Shown piece by piece: positions 1 to 7,665 of a stretch of DNA of 12,185 nt. The DNA lies in contig CALJIH010000224.1 in NCBI GenBank assembly GCA_937974135.1, positions 1-12,185 on the forward strand, given 5' to 3'. A model generated the notes under the pieces. The model worked only from the letters and a program-made list of their open reading frames with translations. It was not told the origin of the DNA and ran no database searches. Position numbers and translations under genes: made by a program. Positions within the stretch are counted from its first letter, which is position 1. Each line of letters opens with the position of its first letter. The DNA comes from an uncultured Cocleimonas sp. (GTDB lineage: Bacteria > Pseudomonadota > Gammaproteobacteria > Thiotrichales > Thiotrichaceae).

Positions 1-3000
1 TTACTTTTTGGAATTGACAGTGCTCTTAACGGTGAAGAGATATTTGAAGAAGAAGCAGTTGTTGAAGAAGATCAAATCGAAATCAATAACGAGCTAGAAA
101 CGTCAATTTCTACGGAGATGTCTTCTTCTAATGTTTCTGACGATTTATTACCAACAGAAAATACCTCTGAAGAGGAATTACCTGAGTTACTCGACAACCC
201 TCTTGTGGTAAATGAAATAATAAAAAATGATGATGACAATGAGGTAAAAGAATCAGAAGTCATTGAAACTTCTGGACTTCAAATGACTTGGGATGATGAT
301 ACACACCCTGAATTACTCATGGTGTATTTAGAAGAAACTCCCTCACAAATTGAAGAGCTATTACCTTTACTGGATAAAATTAATAAGAATATTGCTGATA
401 ATGATGAAAAAGCAGATGCTGCAAGACTTGCTCACACCATTAAAGGTGGTAGTGCAGTCGTTGGTATTACTGCATTGGCTGACTTTTCATCTCATTTGGA
501 AGAGTTATTAGAACACTCAATTACATCAAAATTAAATGACGAGATACTCACAAAACTTCCTGAAATTGGAAATTGTGTTAACGACACATTTAAAGCAGTT
601 CAATTACAAGGTGATGAACCAAAAGTGTTTTTGTCATTATTTAAGCTTTTAGAAAATTATCCCTATGATTTAGATGAAGCGGTTTCTGTAGAAGATCAAC
701 ACATAGAAACTCCAGAGATAAATGATATGGATGTAGCTGTCTTAAATGATTCAGCAACTGATTTGGCTGTTGAAGATGTAAAAGATACTTCTTCTGAGGA
801 TATTAACAGCGAATTTAAGGATACACATACTCAAGAAAACACTGAGGATTTAGTAGAATCATTAATTGATTCTTCCGTAGAAGATAATGACAGTGAAAAT
901 CTAGTTACAACGGATGAAATATTAACTAAAGAAGATACTGCTGAAATTTCAGATATCATTGATGATCTTAACGACAATACTTTCGATAAAGAGCCGATCG
1001 TTGACGATATAGAAAAAACTGAAACAGATACATCAAGTATAACTGCAATGGCAAGTATGGCTGCAGCTGCTTTTGTTTCTAAAGAAATAATCGATGAGGT
1101 TAGTTCAGATACTTCGGATAATATTGAAGAATCTAATGATGTGAAAGTAGATGAAATAGAAACTATTGTTGATGTTGAAATTGAAGCGAATTCAAACGAA
1201 ACAGAACAAAAAGAAGAAGTTACTGATAAAGTTACAACCGAAAAATCTGGCTTTAATATGACCTGGAATGATGATACTCATCCTGAATTATTAATGGTGT
1301 ATTTAGAGGAAACTCCAACACAAATTAATGAATTAGTTCCATTGTTAAATAAAATTAGTGAAAACAAAGCTGACGCAGATGAGAAACATACAGCATCTCG
1401 AATGGCACATACCATTAAAGGTGGTAGTGCGATTGTAGGACTAACTACACTTTCTGAAATTTCATATCGCCTAGAAACTTTATTAGATTATTCAGTCAAA
1501 CATCAGTTACCAGAAGATATTTTAGAGACTCTACCTAAAGCTGCTGCCTGTATTGAAAATTTATTTGAAGAAATTCAAATGGTTGGAGAAGAACCAGATG
1601 AATATTTTGGTATCTTTAAAAAGCTAGATAAATTTGTAGATTCAATCGATGACTTGGATGATGAGCCACTTGAACTATCTTCAGTAGCGTTACCTGATTT
1701 TATACTTAATCAAAATAATAGCACTGATAATGTAAACGTAGAGTCATCTGAAATCTTAGATGATGATGTAACTTCCGATGTTTCGATTGAAAAAGGTGAT
1801 ACAGAAGTAACAGGCGTGCAATCAGATGCTGACCTAGTCGACGTTAAATCAAAAACAAGCGAAATTGAAATTGACACAAATGACAAAGTTGAAGTTCACA
1901 CTGAAGCAACCAGTGAAGATGCAGTAGTAACACTAGAGACTGAAACTGAAATTGTAAATGATGATGCTGAAGAAACTTTAGAGTCAGAAGTCGAAATCGT
2001 TAATGAAGAAACTGTTGAAGCTAAATTAGATGAAAATGAAGTTATTGAGACTGAAGTCGAAATTGTAAATACTATCGAAACCACCAAATCTTCAGATATT
2101 CAAGAAGAAGAAACATTAGAAACTAAAACAGAAGAAGTTTTCGCAGAAGATCAACATGCTGAAAATAGTGAAACCGAAGATGCTAAAGTAGAAGACTCTG
2201 AAGTAAATTCTGATGAAGAAACAGAAATCAAAGGCCAAGTTGTTGAAGATACGAAAGCTGAAATAATTGAGTCTAAGATTGTAGAAACTAACGAAGTTAA
2301 AAAATCTTTAGAAACTGAATCGGTAAAATTAGATAAATTAAAAACTAGAGAAGACGTTAACAATATCATTGTTGAAATTGATGATATTGTCATGAATTTA
2401 ATTAGCCATAGTGAATCTGCTGATAATCCAGCTGAATTTGTAGAAAAATGTACTGTTGAGCTAGAACGTTTTGAATTAGTGACTGAACTTTCTGGATATC
2501 CAGAGTTGTCATTGCTAAGCCAATGGTGTCAATTAAATATAAAATCATATAACAGAAGACATAAAAAATTCATCAAGTTCATCCAATCAAATGAGGTTTG
2601 GTCTTGGGTAGAGCATGTCAGTGAATGTTTAAGAGAATCAGATGATATGTCTCACATGTCATCGCTCAGTGTTGAGTTGATGCGCGAAGATTGGCTTAAA
2701 GCCATCAAGATGGAAGACTTACAAACAGTATTGTTAGCATTACGCCATCTTGAAGACACAGGTGTGTCAGAGACTCCTGAAGAAGAAACAAAAGATGAAA
2801 ATGTCAACGAAGTTATTAGTTGGGATAAAGATGTTCATCCTGAGTTATTAGCGGTTTACTTCCAAGAAACACCAGATCAGATTGATCAGGTAGCTGGCTT
2901 ATTGCATAAAATATCGCGTGGTGAGTCAACAGTAGAAGAAAACAAAGAAGCAGCACGTATTGCTCATACGATCAAAGGATCTAGTGGAGTGGTTGGTTTG

Positions 3001-5181
3001 AACCAGTTACTAGAATTGACACATCATCTTGAAGATATTCTTGATTACTCGGTAAATAACGACATTTCAGCTGAAACTGCAGATTTACTTTCTGAAGCTT
3101 CAGATTGTATGGAAAGTCTGTTTGAAACGATTCAGAATAAGCAAGCACCTCCTGAAGAATTACCTAGCGTTTTAAAGAGTTTATCTGCGTTTTCAGGTAA
3201 TTTGACTCCTGCTGATAGATCATCAAATGAAACATCAATAGAGGAATATAAAAAGGAAGAAGCCGCTGAAGAAGAAAACACATCTTCTATCTCCCCTTCA
3301 AATGAAGCGTTGAAACCATTTGAAAAAGTAGCTTCCTCGTCTGTAGATACTAACGAAGCGTTTATACGTGTTCCGATAAAAGTAATCGACAAACTCTTGA
3401 ACTTAGCGGGTGAGCTAGTAACTACCTCTAACCAGGTGAGTGATAACTTAGCAAAGACCCAAGAGACTAACAAAACAATTCGCGCTCAAGACGAACGAGT
3501 GATTGCTATGTTAGAAGACTTAAATAAGACTATCGAGCAGCAAGAGAAAGATCAGCAAAACTTATTCTCTAGCATGGATAACAGCGATTTTGATTCGTTA
3601 GAGATGGATACTTATAATGAGCTTAACTCCGTTGTTAGTTTACTTTCAGAGGGTATTCTTGACAGTCAGGAAATTGATAACACCTTAAGTCGTCAGTTGG
3701 ACGAATTATCGGAAAGATTGCACTCACTGGATAAACTAAACAAAACCTTCAGTGATGTAATCTTGAGTTCTCGAATGGTTACTATTGATACCATCGTACC
3801 TCGTTTAGAACGAATCGTGCGTCAGACGTGTCGTAAAACTAATAAGAAAGCTCAATTAGTAGTAACGGGTAATAACCTCAACGTCGATACCGACATTCTT
3901 AACAATCTAGTAGATCCGCTACTACACATGTTAAGAAACTCTATTGACCATGGTATTGAAACACCTGAAGAACGCGTTAAAAACGGTAAAGATGAAACCG
4001 GTCTAATCGAACTTGAATTTAGTCGAGATGGTAATAACATCTTAATGACATTAAAAGACGATGGTGCTGGAATTAATCCTGAGAAAATCTACAAAAAAGC
4101 AATCGAGAAAGAAATAATCTCGCCTGATCAAGAATTTTCTGACAGCGATGCTATCAATCTAATTTTACAGGCTGGTTTCTCTACACAAGAAAATGTAACA
4201 GATATCTCTGGTCGTGGTGTGGGAATGGACGTTGTTAACACCTCAATCCAAGATCTAAATGGTACCATGGGTATTGACAGTAATTTAGGTAAAGGTACCT
4301 CTTTCAACCTAACCATACCTTTGACCTTGATCACAAATACTACGCTACTTGTAAAAGTGGAAGATAACTTAATTGCAATACCCACTGATACGATCGAGCA
4401 GATTATGTATCAACAAGCAGCGACTATGATCAAACGTGATGATGAATATTATGTTTCTCATAATGATGTTGAAATTAAAACTAAGGCATTAGGTGAACTA
4501 TTAAACTGGCCTCACCAGTTAATCGACGAAAATAAATCTTACAACGTTTTGATTATCAAAGCAGATGATAAAACCTATGCTATTCACGTTGATGGTATTG
4601 AATCATCACGTGAGGTGGTGGTCAAACGATTGAGTCCTTGGATATCACCGGCTAAAGGTGTAATCGGAGCCTGTCATCTAAATGATGGTGGTGTGGCCCC
4701 AGTAATCAATCTAGTCACTGTTGCTAAAACAGCTGCAGCCAATGAGTTGTTGAATACAAATTCATTAGCACCAAAGCAAATTATCAAACCAAACGTTAAG
4801 AAGAAGATTTTAGTTGTTGATGATTCGTTAAGTAACAGAAAAGCACTAAGTTTAATTATTGAAAGAACTGAGTTTGATGTTGCTACTGCGGTTGATGGAC
4901 TCGATGCACTGCGCGTAATGAATGAAAACAATATCGACCTTGTGTTTACAGATCTTGAGATGCCTCGCATGAATGGACTTGAGTTAACTCAGTCAATTCG
5001 AGCTTGGAATGATAAGAAAAAGACACCAATCGTAATGATCACTTCAAGAACAACGAATAAACACAGAGAATTAGCAAATAAGGCAGGTGTAGATGATTAT
5101 CTCACTAAACCGGTTGAAACCGATACCTTATTAAAATCAATTGATACGTGGTTGGAAGTAAAAGAACCAATGGAAGTATAA
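1..5181 (+). CDS. chpA: ChpA/PilL-type hybrid chemotaxis histidine kinase (CheA family), 5' end outside window
   Basis: The reading frame is open from base 1, so the N-terminus lies upstream; 1726 residues are visible. Numbering from base 1, the domains are HPt-1 (about 95-200, phospho-acceptor His145 in HTIKGGSAVVG), HPt-2 (420-525, His470), a helical domain without an HPt motif (777-919), HPt-3 (940-1044, His989), CheA dimerisation helices and a long coiled coil (1121-1285), and an HATPase (N box HMLRNSIDHG from 1309, G1 DDGAGI at 1353, G2 GRGVGMD near 1404, GKGTSF at 1430). A CheW-like domain (about 1441-1590) and a receiver (1603-1720; Asp1607/1608, phospho-Asp1651, Lys1703) complete it. 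The linkers are extremely Asp/Glu-rich. No P2 CheY-binding domain is seen. Multiple HPt domains with a CheA core and C-terminal receiver are typical of ChpA/PilL, which signals from a pilus-associated methyl-accepting protein to response regulators controlling type IV pili. Family assignment is firm; the exact pathway is inferred because the upstream genes are not visible. Confidence 0.93.
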   Translation, partial: LLFGIDSALNGEEIFEEEAVVEEDQIEINNELETSISTEMSSSNVSDDLLPTENTSEEELPELLDNPLVVNEIIKNDDDNEVKESEVIETSGLQMTWDDDTHPELLMVYLEETPSQIEELLPLLDKINKNIADNDEKADAARLAHTIKGGSAVVGITALADFSSHLEELLEHSITSKLNDEILTKLPEIGNCVNDTFKAVQLQGDEPKVFLSLFKLLENYPYDLDEAVSVEDQHIETPEINDMDVAVLNDSATDLAVEDVKDTSSEDINSEFKDTHTQENTEDLVESLIDSSVEDNDSENLVTTDEILTKEDTAEISDIIDDLNDNTFDKEPIVDDIEKTETDTSSITAMASMAAAAFVSKEIIDEVSSDTSDNIEESNDVKVDEIETIVDVEIEANSNETEQKEEVTDKVTTEKSGFNMTWNDDTHPELLMVYLEETPTQINELVPLLNKISENKADADEKHTASRMAHTIKGGSAIVGLTTLSEISYRLETLLDYSVKHQLPEDILETLPKAAACIENLFEEIQMVGEEPDEYFGIFKKLDKFVDSIDDLDDEPLELSSVALPDFILNQNNSTDNVNVESSEILDDDVTSDVSIEKGDTEVTGVQSDADLVDVKSKTSEIEIDTNDKVEVHTEATSEDAVVTLETETEIVNDDAEETLESEVEIVNEETVEAKLDENEVIETEVEIVNTIETTKSSDIQEEETLETKTEEVFAEDQHAENSETEDAKVEDSEVNSDEETEIKGQVVEDTKAEIIESKIVETNEVKKSLETESVKLDKLKTREDVNNIIVEIDDIVMNLISHSESADNPAEFVEKCTVELERFELVTELSGYPELSLLSQWCQLNIKSYNRRHKKFIKFIQSNEVWSWVEHVSECLRESDDMSHMSSLSVELMREDWLKAIKMEDLQTVLLALRHLEDTGVSETPEEETKDENVNEVISWDKDVHPELLAVYFQETPDQIDQVAGLLHKISRGESTVEENKEAARIAHTIKGSSGVVGLNQLLELTHHLEDILDYSVNNDISAETADLLSEASDCMESLFETIQNKQAPPEELPSVLKSLSAFSGNLTPADRSSNETSIEEYKKEEAAEEENTSSISPSNEALKPFEKVASSSVDTNEAFIRVPIKVIDKLLNLAGELVTTSNQVSDNLAKTQETNKTIRAQDERVIAMLEDLNKTIEQQEKDQQNLFSSMDNSDFDSLEMDTYNELNSVVSLLSEGILDSQEIDNTLSRQLDELSERLHSLDKLNKTFSDVILSSRMVTIDTIVPRLERIVRQTCRKTNKKAQLVVTGNNLNVDTDILNNLVDPLLHMLRNSIDHGIETPEERVKNGKDETGLIELEFSRDGNNILMTLKDDGAGINPEKIYKKAIEKEIISPDQEFSDSDAINLILQAGFSTQENVTDISGRGVGMDVVNTSIQDLNGTMGIDSNLGKGTSFNLTIPLTLITNTTLLVKVEDNLIAIPTDTIEQIMYQQAATMIKRDDEYYVSHNDVEIKTKALGELLNWPHQLIDENKSYNVLIIKADDKTYAIHVDGIESSREVVVKRLSPWISPAKGVIGACHLNDGGVAPVINLVTVAKTAAANELLNTNSLAPKQIIKPNVKKKILVVDDSLSNRKALSLIIERTEFDVATAVDGLDALRVMNENNIDLVFTDLEMPRMNGLELTQSIRAWNDKKKTPIVMITSRTTNKHRELANKAGVDDYLTKPVETDTLLKSIDTWLEVKEPMEV
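283..600 (+). other. HPt domain 1 of the ChpA-like kinase
   Basis: This segment encodes a helical histidine phosphotransfer domain opening with MTWDDDTHPELL. The acceptor histidine codon is at 433-435, in the motif HTIKGGSAVVG. It is closely matched in protein and DNA by the second HPt domain about 975 bp downstream, which suggests a fairly recent internal duplication. Confidence 0.85.
1258..1575 (+). other. HPt domain 2 of the ChpA-like kinase
   Basis: The domain opens with MTWNDDTHPELL and has its acceptor histidine at 1408-1410, in HTIKGGSAIVG. It is nearly the same as HPt-1 in its first helix and around the active site. The acidic linkers on either side are not conserved. Confidence 0.85.
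1936..2070 (+). repeat. Three acidic octapeptide micro-repeats in the linker of the ChpA-like kinase
   Basis: The pattern E-[TS]-E-[TV]-E-I-V-N occurs at 1936-1959, 1981-2004 and 2047-2070, that is 45 and then 66 bases apart. The copies keep the reading frame and vary mainly at synonymous or conservative positions. They lie in the long disordered-looking acidic linker between HPt-2 and the helical middle domain. Confidence 0.7.
2818..3132 (+). other. HPt domain 3 of the ChpA-like kinase
   Basis: The domain opens with SWDKDVHPELLAVY and has its acceptor histidine at 2965-2967, in HTIKGSSGVVG. It is the most divergent of the three copies and the one nearest the catalytic core. It is followed by a short Glu-rich linker and then the dimerisation helices. 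Confidence 0.85.
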
Positions 5182-5212
5182 AAAATATAAAGTACTAATT
5201 AAAAAACATATT

Positions 5213-5263
5213 TTCGAGAGCAAAAAAGACACCCCCCTACTTTTTGGGCGTTTTGTTCTCGAA
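5213..5263 (+). promoter_or_regulatory. Long stem-loop enclosing intergenic repeat copy 1
   Basis: The arm at 5213-5225 (TTCGAGAGCAAAA) pairs with 5251-5263 (TTTTGTTCTCGAA) over 13 bp, with one G-U pair in the + strand transcript. The 25-nt loop contains the C-rich repeat. It lies 31 bases after the kinase stop codon and 47 bases before the next start. There is no T-run after the right arm, so it does not look like a standard terminator. It could be an mRNA processing or stability element, or a small-RNA-like structure with a C-rich loop. Confidence 0.6.
5229..5254 (+). repeat. Intergenic C6 repeat, copy 1
   Basis: This is the first of four copies of a 26-bp element: invariant ACACCCCCCTACTTT, seven variable bases, then TTTT. 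Here the variable part is TTGGGCG. It lies between the kinase and the downstream response-regulator gene. Copies 1 and 2 also share the AAAAAG immediately upstream. Confidence 0.85.
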
Positions 5264-5310
5264 TACCAATAAATAAATTAGCTAAACATATAATATAAAC
5301 GGTATAAAAG

Positions 5311-6117
5311 ATGAATAATAACAATACTATAGGAATACATTTCATTGGTTTAGATGCCAAAGAGACAGCTTTGTTTGATCGCGTTGTTTCATTCAATAAA
5401 ACACACGGTCTTGAAGCTGAAGTCGTCGACGACATGGCAAATGCTGATTTATTTGTTGTCACTGATGATAAATATTTGACTGTTGAACACCTCAGCAGTA
5501 GTAAAACATTGGTTGTAGTAGCGAATAACGAGAATAATGACAAAGGTGATTTTCAAGTAGCTCGTCCTCTAATGATTACTAAAGTGATGAATCTGCTTAA
5601 AGACGCCCTAGAAAATGCAAAAGATAAAAAGGTGAATGGTCCTAGCGATGAAAATGCAACTCCTAATGCAGCTATTACTGAGACAGTAGTTGAAGAAGAA
5701 GTAAAAGCTCATCATGCATTAATTATTGATGACAGTGCGGCCATAAGAAAACAATTAGAATTAGAATTGCGTGATGCAGGTATCAGTTCAGATTATGCTG
5801 AAAGTGGAGAAGATGCTTTAGAAAAAATCAAAGACAAAGATAATCATTTTGATTTGATTTTCTTGGATATTATTATGCCTGGAATCGACGGTTACGAAAC
5901 CTGTAAGCAAATGCGAGCAAACCCAGACTTCAAGAAAACGCCTATTATTATGCTAAGTGGTAAAACTACCCCATTGGATGAAGTACAAGGTGTCATCGCT
6001 GGTGCAACGACTTATCTGACAAAGCCCGTAAAGAGCGACAGATTACAAGTAACGTTAAATCGTGTGACTAAGTGGATTGACAATTTTGCCCCAGCTAAAA
6101 AAACTGAAACAGCATAA
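5311..6117 (+). CDS. Response regulator with C-terminal receiver and N-terminal pseudo-receiver-like domain
   Basis: This protein has 268 aa and no output domain. Residues about 134-258 form a canonical receiver: acidic pocket Asp140/Asp141, phospho-acceptor Asp186 in LIFLDIIMPGIDG, and Lys238 in TYLTKPV. Residues 1-105 have alternating strand and helix character and end in ARPLMITKVMNLLKDAL, which resembles the last helix of a receiver. The acidic pocket and phospho-acceptor are missing there, so I read it as a degenerate receiver; a linker of about 30 residues joins the halves. It starts 129 bp after the ChpA-like kinase on the same strand, so it is a likely phosphate acceptor or sink for that kinase. 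The Shine-Dalgarno sequence is weak. A TATAAT at 5289-5294 could give it its own start, but no good -35 accompanies it. Confidence 0.88.
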   Translation: MNNNNTIGIHFIGLDAKETALFDRVVSFNKTHGLEAEVVDDMANADLFVVTDDKYLTVEHLSSSKTLVVVANNENNDKGDFQVARPLMITKVMNLLKDALENAKDKKVNGPSDENATPNAAITETVVEEEVKAHHALIIDDSAAIRKQLELELRDAGISSDYAESGEDALEKIKDKDNHFDLIFLDIIMPGIDGYETCKQMRANPDFKKTPIIMLSGKTTPLDEVQGVIAGATTYLTKPVKSDRLQVTLNRVTKWIDNFAPAKKTETA

Positions 6118-6352
6118 TTTAAAGTTAATCACTAATATTTAGCCAAACAGCAATACCCCCATTCTTCCTTATACTTTAGGTTATCTCATAATAGAGACAA
6201 TTTGAAGTATGAGGAATTTTCATTTTATTCTTCTATAAACGCATTCAAAACATCATAATAATCAAACAAATACCCTTTTCGAGGTATACCTTGAAAGCTA
6301 TGTAAAAGGTATATTTTTACTCAAATATTAGCTGTAGGGTATTGGAGAATGC
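6118..6352. other. 235-bp intergenic region
   Basis: This gap lies between the response regulator and a 63-aa gene. It holds a hairpin with a T-run near its right end (6285-6318). I found no tRNA, no ORF with a ribosome site, and no copy of the C6 repeat, only a weak look-alike (AATACCCCC at 6152-6160). A promoter for the downstream gene must lie here or overlap the hairpin, but no strong one is visible. Confidence 0.5.
6285..6318 (+). terminator. Possible rho-independent terminator
   Basis: TATACCTT at 6285-6292 and AAGGTATA at 6306-6313 form a perfect 8-bp inverted repeat with a 13-nt loop, followed directly by five T residues (6314-6318). The stem is AU-rich and therefore modest. It ends 34 bases before the 6353 start codon. 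It could end the response-regulator transcript, attenuate read-through into the small gene, or act as a protein-binding palindrome. Confidence 0.5.
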
Positions 6353-6544
6353 ATGAGCAATAAAGCAGAATTAATCAGTGAAATGCTTGAAATGCAAGCT
6401 AAGTTCATAGCGTATGAACAAAGTGGTGAATTTGACGTTGAGCAATACTATATAGGTGAATGGAAAGCCTATCGAGAACGCTATCAAGAACTAACCAATG
6501 AAGTACGCGAACTCGCCTCAGCAGAAGTGGATTTCTGGAAATAA
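6353..6544 (+). CDS. Small conserved-looking hypothetical protein, 63 aa
   Basis: This is a 63-residue acidic, mostly helical protein starting MSNKAELISEMLEMQ. It has no signal peptide, membrane segment, cysteine or recognisable catalytic motif. It is rich in Glu, Tyr and Lys, with YYIGEWKAYRERYQELTNEV as its centre. A clear Shine-Dalgarno (GGAG, 6344-6347) five bases before the ATG supports it as a real gene. It converges on the 2OG-oxygenase gene with only 13 bp between stop codons. I do not recognise a function. The N-terminal KAELI.EMLEMQ.KFI.YE pattern recalls unannotated small proteins of sulfur-oxidising gammaproteobacteria, but that is memory only. Confidence 0.72.
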   Translation: MSNKAELISEMLEMQAKFIAYEQSGEFDVEQYYIGEWKAYRERYQELTNEVRELASAEVDFWK

Positions 6545-6557
6545 TTATTTGCTAACT

Positions 6558-7250
6558 TTAAAGCTCGCTCCAAAGCCTCAGTAAATTCGAATAGACATTA
6601 CTCACTTGCTTCGTCACATCACTTATTGAATTTTCGTTTAATAAGTTTTCCCTTGCTTGACTTAACTCGTACAGTATTTCACGTTTAGCACTATCCTTAA
6701 CCATGCTTTGCGCCCATGTAATAGCGACTAAGCGCTTTCCAGAAATCACTTCGGTTACTTTATGCAAACTGTTAGATGAATAAATGACAACATCTCCAGC
6801 ATTACCTTTAATCTTTTGTTCACCGTTTGTTGTTTTTATTACAAGTTCTCCCCCCTCATAATCATCGTTTAAAAAAATCGTGGTTGACACATCTGAACGG
6901 TAGCGTTCTTGTAAATTTAATGCTGAATTACCCATGATAGGATCATCAATGTGATATCCATAGTGCATGCCTTTTTCATAACGTACGTAAAAAGGTGTTG
7001 CAACTTTTAGTGGATAAACACTATTTTGATAGTCGCTGTTTTTCATTAAACTTGGCATAACCATTTGGTTTAATTGTTGGTGTAAGACTTCACCTGTACG
7101 AGTTTCTTGGGACAATTCAAGATTATGCTTTACTAAAGCTGCCTCTTTGCCTGCAGACAATTTGCCATCTTCAAATTCAGCATCTTCTAATAACTTAGAA
7201 ATGACTTTGAGTTGGTTTTGATCTAAAACATTCGGTATAACTAACAACAT
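6558..7250 (-). CDS. Fe(II)/2-oxoglutarate-dependent PKHD-type hydroxylase (YbiX/PiuC-like)
   Basis: This 230-aa protein matches the usual length of the PiuC/YbiX family (about 226 aa). The double-stranded beta-helix core has iron ligands His100 and Asp102 (YGYHIDD) and His163 (SNSLHKV), and Arg173 (GKRLVAITW) as the likely 2-oxoglutarate carboxylate ligand. The LNDDYEGGELVI strand at 127-138 and the RSDVSTTIFL stretch are family hallmarks. There is no signal peptide, so it should be cytoplasmic. Family members are often linked to iron uptake in other bacteria, but no TonB receptor or Fur box is visible here and the substrate is unknown. It is divergent from the 107-aa gene across 44 bp. The Shine-Dalgarno is weak (AAGAG, about 8 bases upstream). 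Confidence 0.9.
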   Translation of the reverse strand: MLLVIPNVLDQNQLKVISKLLEDAEFEDGKLSAGKEAALVKHNLELSQETRTGEVLHQQLNQMVMPSLMKNSDYQNSVYPLKVATPFYVRYEKGMHYGYHIDDPIMGNSALNLQERYRSDVSTTIFLNDDYEGGELVIKTTNGEQKIKGNAGDVVIYSSNSLHKVTEVISGKRLVAITWAQSMVKDSAKREILYELSQARENLLNENSISDVTKQVSNVYSNLLRLWSEL

Positions 7251-7294
7251 AAGTAAACTCTTTTAATAAATAAGAATGAAAATTGGACTAGTTC

Positions 7295-7618
7295 ATGAAT
7301 CTTAAAATTATTATCGACGATGAAACGCAGGATATCTATATTCCTGATGATATTGTTGCAGATGCGACTGATTATTTCGATATGCTGGATAAAGATATGG
7401 ATAAGGGCTATCAAATGAGTCGTACTTGGGTAGCTAAACCAGATTTAATGCAACGTTGCCAAATCATTGGGGATAGAATTCTAACCGCGTTAGAAACAGA
7501 TAACACCAAAACAGGCACACTGATGGCAGCTTATATTTTATCTCGTGTGCCCAATGCATACGCTTTACACCTGAATAATGAAGGTGATATGACTTTGTAT
7601 GATCTAGAAACACGATAA
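7295..7618 (+). CDS. Hypothetical protein, 107 aa
   Basis: This is a small soluble acidic protein starting MNLKIIIDDETQDIYIPDD. A short N-terminal beta region is followed by helices containing MLDKDMDKGYQMSRTWV (about 29-45) and a central MQRCQIIGDRILTALETDN. The C-terminal part (MAAYILSRVPNAYALHLNNE) could form a helix and a strand. One cysteine (Cys55) is present, with no signal peptide or membrane segment. It is divergent from the PKHD hydroxylase with 44 bp between starts, so the two may share a control region. The Shine-Dalgarno is weak (GGA, 7 bases before the ATG). Repeat copy 2 lies just past its stop. I do not recognise the family and assign no function. Confidence 0.75.
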   Translation: MNLKIIIDDETQDIYIPDDIVADATDYFDMLDKDMDKGYQMSRTWVAKPDLMQRCQIIGDRILTALETDNTKTGTLMAAYILSRVPNAYALHLNNEGDMTLYDLETR

Positions 7619-7632
7619 TCATTGTTAAAAAG

Positions 7633-7658
7633 ACACCCCCCTACTTTATGCCACTTTT
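7633..7658 (+). repeat. Intergenic C6 repeat, copy 2
   Basis: This copy has ACACCCCCCTACTTT, variable part ATGCCAC, then TTTT. It lies in the 47-bp gap between two converging genes, on the same strand as the other copies. With copy 1 it also shares the preceding AAAAAG (7627-7632), giving 21 identical bases. ACACC at 7633-7637 can pair with GGTGT at 7662-7666, which could make a short hairpin in the convergent gap. Confidence 0.85.
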
Positions 7659-7665
7659 GATGGTG

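Noticed and set aside
1896..2393. Minus-strand Ser/Val/Thr-rich reading frames inside the kinase gene
   Set aside because: They arise because Asp/Glu codons (GAA, GAT) read as Ser, Phe and Ile on the opposite strand. They are shadows of the acidic linkers.
5199..5543. Minus-strand reading frame of 114 codons over the start of the response-regulator gene
   Set aside because: It overlaps the well-supported receiver gene and crosses the long stem-loop. Its protein is low-complexity Ser/Leu-rich and has no ribosome site.
6847..6861. C-run CCCCCCTCATAAT resembling the intergenic repeat
   Set aside because: It is the complement of the Gly-Gly-Glu codons in the EGGEL motif of the PKHD hydroxylase and diverges after the C-run.
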